Shown here: positions 34,012 through 41,988 of the stretch, one piece after another
Position numbering within the stretch: the stretch's first letter is position 1
Layout of the letters: the number at the start of each line of letters is the position of its first letter
Origin: Fodinibius roseus
Lineage (GTDB): Bacteria > Bacteroidota > Rhodothermia > Balneolales > Balneolaceae
DNA length: 64,000 nt
Assembly (NCBI RefSeq): GCF_900129315.1
Contig: NZ_FQUS01000006.1
Coordinates: 62,001-126,000 of the forward strand
Direction of reading: 5' to 3'
Made by a program: the position numbers and the translations under genes
Notes under the pieces: model-generated
Told to the model about the DNA's origin: nothing
Databases searched by the model: none
What the model saw: the letters and a program-made list of their open reading frames with translations, nothing else

Positions 34012-34377
34012 GCTACCAAATTTTTCCATCTTTTCTTTAAAGCGGGCTTCGTTCATGGCCTCCAATTGGCTGGGACAACAACCGAGGTGGTAGTTGACAA
34101 ATTTATTCAACGCTTTTTCATCCGGAAGGCTGTGACGGCGTGCGATCTCGAAATTGGAGTAATTGCCTGCCTGCAGCTGCTCATAAATGCTTTTTAGCCG
34201 AACGGCAATAAGCATTCGACAGGGACGTACGGCATAGTGCCTCAAAAAACGGCGCGAGAATTTCTTGGGATTTTGATACCCCATTAAATCGGCCCACTCC
34301 CCTACTTGCGCAATTTGACGAAGATTTGCATTTAAGGTTTCAATTGATTCCGAAATATGGATAGACTCAGTACTCAT
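34000..34377 (-). CDS. AraC-type helix-turn-helix protein, putative eCIS regulator (125 aa)
   Basis: A short basic protein containing only DNA-binding-like sequence: GEWADLMGYQNPKKFSRRFL, then RPCRMLIAVRLKSIYEQL and NFEIARRHSLPDEKALNKFV, ending MEKFGSKIR. The first half has the AraC signature (GY-x4-FSR-x-F followed by RP), and the remainder looks like a second helix-turn-helix. It lacks a ligand-binding domain. It is the first gene of the minus-strand array, 104 bases before the DUF4255 start. Control of the eCIS operon is the natural inference. Its 3' end coincides with the repeat found again at 1,063. Confidence 0.75.
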   Translation of the reverse strand: MSTESIHISESIETLNANLRQIAQVGEWADLMGYQNPKKFSRRFLRHYAVRPCRMLIAVRLKSIYEQLQAGNYSNFEIARRHSLPDEKALNKFVNYHLGCCPSQLEAMNEARFKEKMEKFGSKIR

Positions 34378-34861
34378 GATGCAATCTTGATTTATTATTT
34401 TGTTTTATTTATCCCATTACGATATTATTTAAATGCCCGACAAAACACAGCTCAAGGATCGAGCAGAAGCCTTTGTTTTTGGATAAAGAAAGGTTAAAAA
34501 AACTTCTGCCAACAAATGATTTAAAAAAGATAACCCCTATAAGGATCTTACGGTATAATAGTAATAAATAGTTTTATAAAAAGATAATAAGGATTAATAA
34601 AATAGGATAACAAAATATTATAAGAAAAGTCAAAAGAAATCATTACCTCCCAGGCATTTAAGTCAAAATAGATTTCTTTAGAAATATTAGTGGCTTCTCT
34701 TAATACACTAAATGATTAGAAAAAACAGTCTATGGTGCAAAGATGGGCAGGATCAATGATTCTGCCCATAACGAAAAAAAGCTAATTGGTTACACAAGCT
34801 TAAAAATCGAACAGGGGAACTGGTATCAGTAATCCTAAACCATCAATAAATACCAAACGAT
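34378..34861. other. Divergent AT-rich intergenic region
   Basis: This 484-base region separates the eCIS regulator from the divergent CHAP hydrolase gene. It is A+T-rich, especially 34,480-34,740. Its clear structure is the hairpin at 34,743-34,769. It must carry the outward promoters of both units, but I could not assign them with confidence. No credible gene is seen; a 17-codon open frame near 34,434 is not protein-like. Confidence 0.6.
34743..34769 (+). promoter_or_regulatory. Strong hairpin upstream of the CHAP hydrolase
   Basis: ATGGGCAG (34,743-34,750) pairs perfectly with CTGCCCAT (34,762-34,769). Inner bases extend the stem to 12 pairs, including one G-U, around an AAT loop. It lies 92 bases before the start codon at 34,862. 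An A-tract, not a U-tract, follows on the plus strand, so an intrinsic terminator is unlikely. A leader structure or a dimer-binding operator fits better. Confidence 0.5.
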
Positions 34862-35527
34862 ATGAATGAGCTGTTAAAAGTAGCGACAAACGAACTCGGG
34901 GTAACGGAAATAAGCGGAAGCGTTCACAGTGAACGGATCCTTAAGTATGCGGAAGATATCGGGCTTTCCTGGATTAATGACGATGAAACGCCGTGGTGCA
35001 GCATCTTTATGAACTGGGTAGCATTAAAAGCCGGGGTTGAACAGTCGCAATCAGCGGCAGCACGATCCTGGTTAAATGTCGGTTTCTCCGTTCAAAATCC
35101 GGAGCCCGGTGATATCGTCGTATACTGGAGGGGCAATCCCTCCTCCCATCAGGGACACGTTGGAATATTCCTGGGATTTTCCAGTGATCACGAGCGAATC
35201 TACACCCTTGGCGGCAACCAGGGTGATTCCGTTTCAATCTCTGCCTATCCCAGAGAACGGCTGCTCGACTTTCGCCGGCTTACCAGTACGGATGACGTCG
35301 TACTACAGGATAAGGTATTGAAACGGGGGGACCGGGGACAGGCCGTGGTTAAGCTGCAGGATGCCTTAAAAATGGGAGGCTTTGACGTAGGCACCTCCGA
35401 TGGCATCTTCGGCCCGAAAACAGAAGGAGGCGTCAAAAAATTGCAATCAACAGACTTTGATCTTGAGATTACCGGCGTATTCGACCGGGCCACCCGGGAA
35501 TACTTGCTGGAGCTTCTCAACGCTTAG
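34862..35527 (+). CDS. CHAP/TIGR02594-type peptidoglycan hydrolase with peptidoglycan-binding domain (221 aa)
   Basis: The N-terminal 145 residues form an NlpC/P60- or CHAP-like amidase. The candidate nucleophile is Cys46 in PWCSIFMNW and the candidate His is His99 in SHQGHVGIFLG, with PGDIVVYWRG between them. Residues about 155-215 match a peptidoglycan-binding-1 module (LKRGDRGQAVVKLQDALKMG; DGIFGPKTEGGVKKLQ). No signal peptide is seen, so access to the wall would need lysis or another route, as with endolysins. It lies divergent from the eCIS operon. A role in releasing mature particles is plausible but inferred. Confidence 0.85.
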   Translation: MNELLKVATNELGVTEISGSVHSERILKYAEDIGLSWINDDETPWCSIFMNWVALKAGVEQSQSAAARSWLNVGFSVQNPEPGDIVVYWRGNPSSHQGHVGIFLGFSSDHERIYTLGGNQGDSVSISAYPRERLLDFRRLTSTDDVVLQDKVLKRGDRGQAVVKLQDALKMGGFDVGTSDGIFGPKTEGGVKKLQSTDFDLEITGVFDRATREYLLELLNA

Positions 35528-35541
35528 AGGAATGGTTCCTC
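35527..35541 (+). terminator. Possible hairpin after the CHAP hydrolase gene
   Basis: GAGGAA and TTCCTC form a perfect 6-bp stem with a TGG loop starting at the last base of the stop codon. No U-tract follows, so this is at best a weak terminator or an mRNA-end stabiliser. Confidence 0.25.
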
Positions 35542-35637
35542 CCGATATCATTAGTGAATGGCAGTTCTTCATGTTGACAAGAACCAATACCTATAAAATA
35601 TAAATCCCTGCAAGCCAATGACTTACATGGATTGGAG

Positions 35638-35711
35638 TGGGCGATGCAGGATTCGAACCTGCGACTTCTTCCTTGTAAGGGAAGCACTCTAAACCGCTGA
35701 GTTAATCGCCC
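35638..35711 (-). tRNA. tRNA-Val (anticodon UAC)
   Basis: The complement folds as a standard cloverleaf of 74 bases. The 7-bp acceptor stem is GGGCGAT/ATCGCCC. The D arm is ACTC/GAGT. The anticodon stem is CTTCC/GGAAG with loop CTTACAA, giving anticodon UAC. The T arm is GCAGG-TTCGAAT-CCTGC. The discriminator is A, and CCA is not encoded. The 3' end faces the eCIS island, the usual geometry for integration next to a tRNA. Confidence 0.95.
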
Positions 35712-35805
35712 GAATACCGGATAACTAAATGATCAACCTATCCTCTGCAGGCAACACTCGGGAGCCTGAGGCAGACGAGGACTGATCACCCGATTTTAGA
35801 GAGCA

Positions 35806-35836
35806 CAAATATACGGATATTTTATCTTCCTGCAAA
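35806..35836 (-). promoter_or_regulatory. Bacteroidota-type promoter for tRNA-Val
   Basis: On the minus strand TTTG (35,833-35,836) is followed after exactly 19 bases by TATATTTG (35,806-35,813). This fits the Bacteroidota consensus TTTG-N19-TAnnTTTG. It lies about 95 bases upstream of the tRNA gene and supports the assignment of the organism to this lineage. Confidence 0.7.
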
Positions 35837-35966
35837 AAGAATCCCCGTATTCGCCGCCATCTTTTTCTCGTTCTTTCAACTTGAGCCTGTTACCTTTACC
35901 TTGACTAATGAATATTTATCATTCATCTTAGTTCTTACAAAATATTTTTATTCATAAGGTGAAATC

Positions 35967-37277
35967 ATGGCGAATCAATCCACTACGCGCGATCAACACG
36001 AAGCGGTCATCGTAGACGGCGCCCGCATCCCGTTCCAGCGCTCGGGCACAGGCTATAAAAAATTGATGGCTTACGATTTGGGACGCATGGCGATAGAGGG
36101 ACTGATCGGCCGCTCGGGCATTGACAGTGGGGATATCGACCGGATCATTATGGGCTGTGTGATACAGGATGTCAACACCAGCAACGTAGCCCGGGAATCC
36201 GCCCTGGGAGCCGGACTCCCGGACTCCATTCCGGCCCATACGGTTACGCAGGCATGCATCTCATCGAACCAGGCCGTTTCTTCGGCCGTAAACCTCATCC
36301 GGTCGGGACAAGCCCGGGTGGTGCTGGCAGGGGGTACGGAAACGATGTCGGATATCCCCATCCGCTTCCGGCGTAAATTCCGGAGAAAGCTGCTGGATGC
36401 CCAAAAATACAAGTCGATAAGCGACTGGCTCTCCTTCTTCAAGGGGCTGCGTCCCTCCGACCTCCTACCGGAAGTCCCCTCCATTGAGGAATTCTCCACG
36501 GGAGAAACCATGGGCGAGAGCTGCGACCGCATGGCGGCCCGTTTCGGGATCAGCCGCAAGGCCCAGGATGAGTACGCGCTGCGCTCACACCAGCTCGCCG
36601 CCCGGGCCACCAATGAGGGATGGCTGGAGCCGGAACTGCTGCCCGCCGCTGTACCGCCCGACTTTGAGGCCATTCAGCAGGATAACGGCTTTCGCGAGGA
36701 TACCTCCATGGAAAAGCTCTCAAAGCTGAATCCCGCCTTTATAAAGCCGCACGGCACGATTACGGCGGGCAATTCCTCGTTTCTGACGGACGGCGCTTCG
36801 GCTTCGCTTATCATGGAAGCAAAAAAAGCCCGGGAATTGGGACTCACCCCCAAGGCTTATCTCCGGGAATATACGTATGTGGCACAGGATCCGGAAGACG
36901 AGCTGCTGCTCGGCCCGGCCTATGCGACTCCCCAACTGCTGGACCGCATGGGGCTCTCGCTTACCGATATAGATGTTTTTGAATTTCATGAAGCGTTTGC
37001 GGGACAAATACTGACGGTACTCAAGGCGCTGGATTCTGAAAAATTTGCCAGGGAAAAGCTCGACCGCGATCAAAAAGTTGGAGAAATTCCGATGGACAAA
37101 TTTAACTGCTGGGGAGGCTCGCTCTCGTTGGGACACCCGTTCGGGGCGACGGGCGCCCGGCTTGTTACGACCGCGGCCAACCGTCTGCACCACGAGAATG
37201 GAAGCCTGGCCCTGGTTGCAGCCTGTGCGGCAGGGGGACAGGGTCACGCTATGGTTTTGGAGCGGTATCCGGCGTAA
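35967..37277 (+). CDS. fadI: Acetyl-CoA acyltransferase (3-ketoacyl-CoA thiolase, 436 aa)
   Basis: This is a thiolase that cleaves 3-ketoacyl-CoA in the last step of beta-oxidation. The acyl-accepting Cys97 lies in VTQACISSNQAVSSAV, the catalytic His in FEFHEAFAGQ, the family signature in SLGHPFGATGARL, and the second Cys in AACAAGGQGHAM. Length and features fit the FadI (trifunctional enzyme beta-subunit) type. The fadJ gene follows 82 bases later, so the two probably form one operon. It is cytoplasmic. Nothing odd is seen. Confidence 0.95.
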   Translation: MANQSTTRDQHEAVIVDGARIPFQRSGTGYKKLMAYDLGRMAIEGLIGRSGIDSGDIDRIIMGCVIQDVNTSNVARESALGAGLPDSIPAHTVTQACISSNQAVSSAVNLIRSGQARVVLAGGTETMSDIPIRFRRKFRRKLLDAQKYKSISDWLSFFKGLRPSDLLPEVPSIEEFSTGETMGESCDRMAARFGISRKAQDEYALRSHQLAARATNEGWLEPELLPAAVPPDFEAIQQDNGFREDTSMEKLSKLNPAFIKPHGTITAGNSSFLTDGASASLIMEAKKARELGLTPKAYLREYTYVAQDPEDELLLGPAYATPQLLDRMGLSLTDIDVFEFHEAFAGQILTVLKALDSEKFAREKLDRDQKVGEIPMDKFNCWGGSLSLGHPFGATGARLVTTAANRLHHENGSLALVAACAAGGQGHAMVLERYPA

Positions 37278-37359
37278 CATTCCGACGCTCCACCGGCAAC
37301 GGCCAAATGCTGACGGACCTGTTTACGGTCTGATATTCGAAATTTCATACATTATTCCC

Positions 37360-39486
37360 ATGAGTTACTTATCTACCGAAAAACAAGACGATATCCTGGT
37401 TGTCACGCTCGATCAGCCGGGTGAGAAAGTCAACAAACTGGACGAGCAGCTGATGACCGAGTTCCGGGACCTGCTGGAGAAGGCGGGACAGGAAACGATT
37501 ACCGGCCTGGTGCTGATCAGCGGCAAGGAAAATAACTTTATCGCCGGCGCCGACGTAGCGATGCTCAAAAACAAAAAGGCGCCGGAAGAGATTGAGGATT
37601 TGAGTCGCCGCGGCAACGATCTGCTGCTGGATCTCGAACACTTTGAGAAGCCGATTGTGGCAGCAATCCACGGTTCCTGTATGGGAGGCGGACTCGAAGT
37701 GGCCATGGCCTGCCACTACCGGGTGGCGTCCGACCACGACCAAACGGTTATGGCCCAGCCGGAAGTACAACTGGGACTGCTGCCCGGCGGCGGTGGAACG
37801 CAGCGGCTCCCGCGGCTGATCGGTATCCAAAACGCTTTCACTTACCTGTTAACCGGCAAGAACATCTATCCCCGCAAGGCCTACAAGATGGGTCTTGTCG
37901 ACGAGCTGACCCATAAAAATGCCATCCTGAAGGCGGCCAAAAAAGCCGTGCACCGGCTTGGCAGTGATGGGTTCGAGCGTAAGGACAAGCGCTCGCTGTT
38001 CCATCAGCTGACGGAGGGACTGAGTCCCCTGCGCAAGATCATCTATTCCCAGGCGCGCAAGCGTACAAGGTCGAAAACCAAAGGCAACTACCCGGCACCA
38101 CCGCGCATCATCGACTGCGTGGAAGAGGGCTACGAAAACGGTATGCGGGCGGGACTCAACCTGGAGTCCAGAAACTTCGGTTGGCTGGCGGCTACCCCGG
38201 AGTCGCAGGCGATGGTCAATCTCTTCTTCGCCATGCAGGGAGCCAAAAAGAATCCCGCGTCCGAAAAAACAGAACCTATTCAAAAAATAGGTGTGCTGGG
38301 AGCGGGACTTATGGGCTCGGGCATTGCCGACGTGAGTGCCAACAAGGGGGACTATCGCATTCTCCTGAAGGATCAAAATGCGGAGCAGGCCGTTGAGGGG
38401 AAGAAGCATATCTGGCGGGATCTGGAGAAGAAACGGAAAAAAAAGATCATCTCTTCGTTCGAGCGCGACCGCATCTCCAGCCTGGTCACGGCTACGGACA
38501 GCTACGACGGCTTTGCCAACGTGGGCCTGGTGATTGAAGCTGTTTTTGAAGACCTGGAGCTGAAACAGTCTATCCTCCGGGAAGTAGAGGACAGGCTGCC
38601 CGGAAAAGCCATTTTCGCATCCAATACCTCCTCCCTGCCGATCCGAGACATTGCCCGGGCGGCGCAGCGCCCACAACAGGTTATTGGCATGCACTACTTT
38701 TCACCCGTGCCTAAAATGCCGTTGCTCGAAATTATCACGACCGAACAAACCGCCGACTGGGTCGCGGCTACGGCCCGGGAGGTGGGCATCCGCCAGGGCA
38801 AGCATGTAATTGTGGTCAACGACGGTCCCGGCTTTTACACTACGCGCATTCTGGCCCCCTACATGAATGAAGCCCTGATGCTGCTGGAAGAAGGCATCTC
38901 CATCGAAGAGCTGGACAAGCATATGAAACAGTTCGGATTTCCCGTGGGACCGGCGGCGCTTTTTGACGAAGTGGGGATCGATGTGGCAGCCCATATCACC
39001 GAGGTACTCAGCGACCTCTTCGCCGAACGGGATTTTCACCCCAGTGATAAACCCACCACTCTGTTTGAGGAGGGCTACAAAGGCAAAAAGAACAGGCAGG
39101 GGTTCTACCACTACGAAGAGGAAGGATCAAAAACGAAGAAAAAAGAGCCCAATAAAAAGATTTACCAATTTTTCGGCGGACCGGATCGATCCTCGATAGA
39201 AGCCCAAACGGTCCAGCAGCGCATGACGCTTATGATGGTCAACGAGGCCGCATGGTGCCTGCAGGAGGATGTTCTCCGCAATCCCACGGACGGCGACCTG
39301 GGAGCGGTGCTCGGCCTGGGCTTTCCCCCCTTTCTCGGCGGTCCCTTCCGGTATATTGACCGCCAGGGAGCAGCTACCATCGTAGAGCGACTCGAAACGT
39401 TCCGGCGGGGACTGGGTCCGCGTTTTAAGCCGGCGGATATCCTGAGAAACCACGCATCAGCCGATAAAAAATTCCATCCGGATTAA
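37360..39486 (+). CDS. fadJ: Fatty acid oxidation complex alpha subunit (708 aa)
   Basis: A multifunctional enzyme with an N-terminal enoyl-CoA hydratase/isomerase (residues ~1-200; oxyanion motifs ENNFIAGADVAML and GSCMGGGLEVAMACHYR) and a 3-hydroxyacyl-CoA dehydrogenase with NAD-binding IQKIGVLGAGLMGSGIA at about 306. The C-terminal dehydrogenase halves carry FSPVPKMPLLEII and NDGPGFYTTRIL. It performs hydration and oxidation of enoyl-CoA. The start was taken at the ATG at 37,360 (MSYLSTEKQ). The long upstream open frame overlaps fadI and is not homologous. Confidence 0.95.
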   Translation: MSYLSTEKQDDILVVTLDQPGEKVNKLDEQLMTEFRDLLEKAGQETITGLVLISGKENNFIAGADVAMLKNKKAPEEIEDLSRRGNDLLLDLEHFEKPIVAAIHGSCMGGGLEVAMACHYRVASDHDQTVMAQPEVQLGLLPGGGGTQRLPRLIGIQNAFTYLLTGKNIYPRKAYKMGLVDELTHKNAILKAAKKAVHRLGSDGFERKDKRSLFHQLTEGLSPLRKIIYSQARKRTRSKTKGNYPAPPRIIDCVEEGYENGMRAGLNLESRNFGWLAATPESQAMVNLFFAMQGAKKNPASEKTEPIQKIGVLGAGLMGSGIADVSANKGDYRILLKDQNAEQAVEGKKHIWRDLEKKRKKKIISSFERDRISSLVTATDSYDGFANVGLVIEAVFEDLELKQSILREVEDRLPGKAIFASNTSSLPIRDIARAAQRPQQVIGMHYFSPVPKMPLLEIITTEQTADWVAATAREVGIRQGKHVIVVNDGPGFYTTRILAPYMNEALMLLEEGISIEELDKHMKQFGFPVGPAALFDEVGIDVAAHITEVLSDLFAERDFHPSDKPTTLFEEGYKGKKNRQGFYHYEEEGSKTKKKEPNKKIYQFFGGPDRSSIEAQTVQQRMTLMMVNEAAWCLQEDVLRNPTDGDLGAVLGLGFPPFLGGPFRYIDRQGAATIVERLETFRRGLGPRFKPADILRNHASADKKFHPD

Positions 39487-39492
39487 CCTGAT

Positions 39493-39518
39493 AGAGATCT
39501 TTGAAAACCAGGAGTTTT
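39493..39518 (+). repeat. Short intergenic repeat B, copy 1
   Basis: This 26-base sequence matches 41,579-41,605 at 24 of 27 aligned positions, with one gap. The shared core is CTTTGAA followed by AACCAGG and GTTTT. Both copies lie within about 40 bases after the stop codon of a plus-strand gene (fadJ, ribBA), which suggests a 3'-end element. Confidence 0.5.
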
Positions 39519-39540
39519 GTTCAATACCAATCCCTGAGCG

Positions 39541-39631
39541 ATTTCAAAAACCGCAGTGTATAGGCTACAGGTGAGGTTGTTGAAAACGCGAAAACGTAGA
39601 GGTTGGCCAAAACAACGGTTTTGCAAAAGCC
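39541..39631 (+). repeat. Intergenic repeat A, copy 1
   Basis: This ~90-base element recurs after susD at 46,710-46,805, in the same orientation. Blocks conserved in both copies are AAAACCGCAGTGTATA, CTACAGGTGAG, GTTGAAA and AACGGTTTTG. The ends are complementary (AAAACCG against CGGTTTT), so the element can fold back on itself. It has no coding capacity. Confidence 0.65.
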
Positions 39632-39953
39632 TCTGACAGTTATACAGAACGCTCCATTTTGCTTTAAGCTTACATTACTTATTAAGTTTCTGTGCCTTTA
39701 ACTGACCCGGCAGCATTCCAATGAGTGTTACTCATTCAGCATCTTTACGAATAAAAACAACGGTTTCAGGTTTTTGAACATTCTGAAAGGCTATTTTCGA
39801 ACCAACCACAATGCGTTACCATGAGAAAGAAACAGGGTTTTAAAAAACCTGCTGCCCGCCACTCCCCCCAGCCTGCCATAAAATTGTTCCATCCCCACAA
39901 AAATAGTATCTTAAGAAGCTTAACCAACTGATTATAAATAAATTAATAATTGC

Positions 39954-40262
39954 ATGTTTGATACAGCTTTTTTCATTATGGGATCGCCCGACCAGGCCGG
40001 GTGGATGAACCTTATTTTTCTGGGAGCCATCTTCCTGATTTTCTATTTCTTCATTATTCGTCCGCAAAGTCAGCGCCAGAAAGAGATTAAAAAAATGGTG
40101 GAAAACCTTGAAAAAGGGGACAAGATTGTGACTTCCGGCGGAATGATTGCGCAGGTAAGAACTGTTGATGATGATACCGTGTTGGCAGAGATCGACAGCG
40201 GCGTCAAGGCCCGGTTTAAAAAGAGCTCCATTACCGACGTCAATCCCAATCAAAATGATTAA
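39954..40262 (+). CDS. yajC: Preprotein translocase subunit YajC (102 aa)
   Basis: A single N-terminal transmembrane helix ([20 protein letters not shown]) is followed by the conserved [33 protein letters not shown] and a C-terminal VNPNQND. This is the usual size and layout of YajC, an accessory of the SecDF translocase. The ribBA gene starts 14 bases downstream, so the two are likely co-transcribed. Confidence 0.95.
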   Translation: MFDTAFFIMGSPDQAGWMNLIFLGAIFLIFYFFIIRPQSQRQKEIKKMVENLEKGDKIVTSGGMIAQVRTVDDDTVLAEIDSGVKARFKKSSITDVNPNQND

Positions 40263-40276
40263 CAAAATTTTCTGCT

Positions 40277-41542
40277 ATGGCTGGTGAAGTGACGTTCGAT
40301 AGCATAGAGTCAGCTATCGAAGACATTAAGCAGGGTCGTATTGTGATTGTTGCGGATGATGAAGACCGTGAGAATGAGGGCGACTTTGTGATGGCTGCCG
40401 AAAAAGTAACAGCCGAGGCCATCAATGTGATGGCCAAATACGGGCGTGGACTTATTTGCGTGCCGATTACACGCGAAAAGGCCTATTCGCTTAACCTTGA
40501 TTACATGGTTTCGGAGGGGGCCGATCCCGAGGAAGCTGCATTTACCGTTTCTGTAGATCATAAAGAGTTGACGACGACCGGAATTTCGGCAGCGGATCGT
40601 GCCAATACCATCAACGAATTGATGAAAGACAATGCCCGGCCCGGTGATTTTCGCCGGCCGGGACATATTTTCCCGCTTATCGGCGTTAACGGCGGCGTGC
40701 TGCGCCGCGCCGGACATACCGAAGCGGCCATCGACCTTGCTCGCATGGCGGGACTCAAGCCCGCGGGGATCATCTGTGAGATCATGAAAGATAACGGGGC
40801 CATGGCGAGAATTCCCGATCTCATAGAACTCTCCGAAGAGTTTGACATGAAAATTATAACGATTAAGGATCTGATCGCCTATCGTATGGAGAAGGAATCC
40901 CTGGTCCGCAAGGTCGTGGAAGTAAACCTTCCGACTATTTATGGCGACTTTACCCTGCATGCCTTCGAAGAACGTCTTACCGGAGATCACCACCTGGCCC
41001 TGGTCAAAGGCGAATGGCAGGAAGAAGATCCCATTCTGGTCCGCGTCCACTCCTCATGCATGACCGGCGATATTTTTGGCTCCAAGCGCTGCGACTGCGG
41101 AGAACAGCTGCACCAGGCTTTACTTAAAGTTGAAAAAGAAGGCAGAGGCGTGGTCCTCTATATGAACCAGGAAGGAAGAGGGATCGGACTGGTCAACAAA
41201 CTGAAAGCATACAAACTGCAGGAAGAGGGCATGGATACCGTGGAAGCAAACGAAGCCCTTGGCTTTGAACCCGATCACCGCGATTACGGTGTGGGGGCTC
41301 AGATCCTGCGTTCGCTCGACATTTCCAAGTTGCGACTGATGACGAATAATCCAGTAAAACGAGTGGGGCTCAAAAGCTTTGGCCTCGAAATGGTGGAGCG
41401 GGTCCCCATAGAAGTCGGCGCCTATCCCGAGAACGTGCGCTACCTCAAAACCAAGCGCGACAAAATGGGACACGATTTGAAGCTTGAAGAGCTGGATCCC
41501 CACAGCCCGGATTTTATTGACAGTATCGTTACCGACGAATAG
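40277..41542 (+). CDS. ribBA: Bifunctional 3,4-dihydroxy-2-butanone-4-phosphate synthase / GTP cyclohydrolase II (421 aa)
   Basis: The N-terminal half is RibB ([49 protein letters not shown]). The C-terminal half is RibA. Its zinc-site cysteines lie in [20 protein letters not shown] near residue 260, and the substrate-binding [16 protein letters not shown] follows. The protein makes both riboflavin precursors. No FMN-riboswitch-like structure is evident before it. It probably relies on the yajC promoter. Confidence 0.97.
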   Translation: MAGEVTFDSIESAIEDIKQGRIVIVADDEDRENEGDFVMAAEKVTAEAINVMAKYGRGLICVPITREKAYSLNLDYMVSEGADPEEAAFTVSVDHKELTTTGISAADRANTINELMKDNARPGDFRRPGHIFPLIGVNGGVLRRAGHTEAAIDLARMAGLKPAGIICEIMKDNGAMARIPDLIELSEEFDMKIITIKDLIAYRMEKESLVRKVVEVNLPTIYGDFTLHAFEERLTGDHHLALVKGEWQEEDPILVRVHSSCMTGDIFGSKRCDCGEQLHQALLKVEKEGRGVVLYMNQEGRGIGLVNKLKAYKLQEEGMDTVEANEALGFEPDHRDYGVGAQILRSLDISKLRLMTNNPVKRVGLKSFGLEMVERVPIEVGAYPENVRYLKTKRDKMGHDLKLEELDPHSPDFIDSIVTDE

Positions 41543-41578
41543 TTCGAATTCCGTGGCTGAATCCTATCCGTATGTGTA

Positions 41579-41605
41579 AGAGAGCTTTGAACAACCAGGG
41601 GTTTT
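41579..41605 (+). repeat. Short intergenic repeat B, copy 2
   Basis: This is the partner of 39,493-39,518, with the shared core CTTTGAA, AACCAGG and GTTTT. It lies 36 bases after the ribBA stop codon. Confidence 0.5.
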
Positions 41606-41702
41606 AGACCTTTTAAATTACCGGTACCGTTTCCCTTGAAAGTCTATGCCGCCCCCCTGCACCTGAGGCGCTCCTCTTCATTAGACGGTTAAAGCATTGC
41701 TA

Positions 41703-41813
41703 TTCAGCCCCGGAGGGCTTGCTGTGAACGAGATAATGTGGCCGGAAGCATCTCTATTTCCCCGGTTCGGAAATATTCCAATCGCTGGGACCAAAGCCGG
41801 GGGCTACGCTGAA
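41703..41813. repeat. Imperfect palindromic element
   Basis: TTCAGC followed by CCCCGG at the left end mirrors CCGGGGGCT followed by GCTGAA at the right end, about 110 bases apart, with an inner AGCCC/GGGCT hairpin near the left end. It may be a REP-like or miniature element. No second copy was noticed in the window. Confidence 0.3.
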
Positions 41814-41988
41814 CCCCTGCTAACATCTTCGCCCAAAGTATATGTTAAGATTCTACCGAACCCCTGCCCGTTCCAGTCGCAGCATTTTTTGAAAGACGGA
41901 TAAATACCACAAAATACGGAACATTCTGCGTGGGTGGTCAACTATAAAGAAGAAAATAACATCATCGCCCTAAAGAGATCCGTATCCC

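Larger units (their letters stand above)
39487..39953. other. Intergenic region with two dispersed repeats
   Basis: This 467-base gap between fadJ and yajC contains a copy of a short repeat (39,493-39,518) and a copy of a ~95-base repeat (39,541-39,631), both recurring downstream in the window. The remaining ~320 bases before yajC hold no convincing gene or promoter. Confidence 0.65.
41543..41988. other. Intergenic region between ribBA and susC
   Basis: This 446-base gap contains repeat B copy 2 (41,579-41,605) and an imperfect inverted repeat enclosing about 110 bases (TTCAGCCCCGG near 41,703-41,713 and CCGGGGGCT at 41,797-41,805 followed by GCTGAA at 41,808-41,813). The 68-codon open frame inside this element is probably not a gene. 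The promoter of the susC-susD pair should lie in the last ~150 bases, but I could not place it. Confidence 0.55.

Noticed and set aside
34743-34769. Hairpin considered as a Rho-independent terminator
   Set aside because: No U-tract follows the stem in either direction of transcription.
37045-37359. Longer N-terminal extension of the fadJ frame
   Set aside because: The extension overlaps the conserved C-terminus of fadI in another frame. The enoyl-CoA hydratase domain begins at the ATG at 37,360.
41697-41903. 68-codon open frame upstream of susC
   Set aside because: It is formed by the imperfect palindromic element and the composition is not protein-like.
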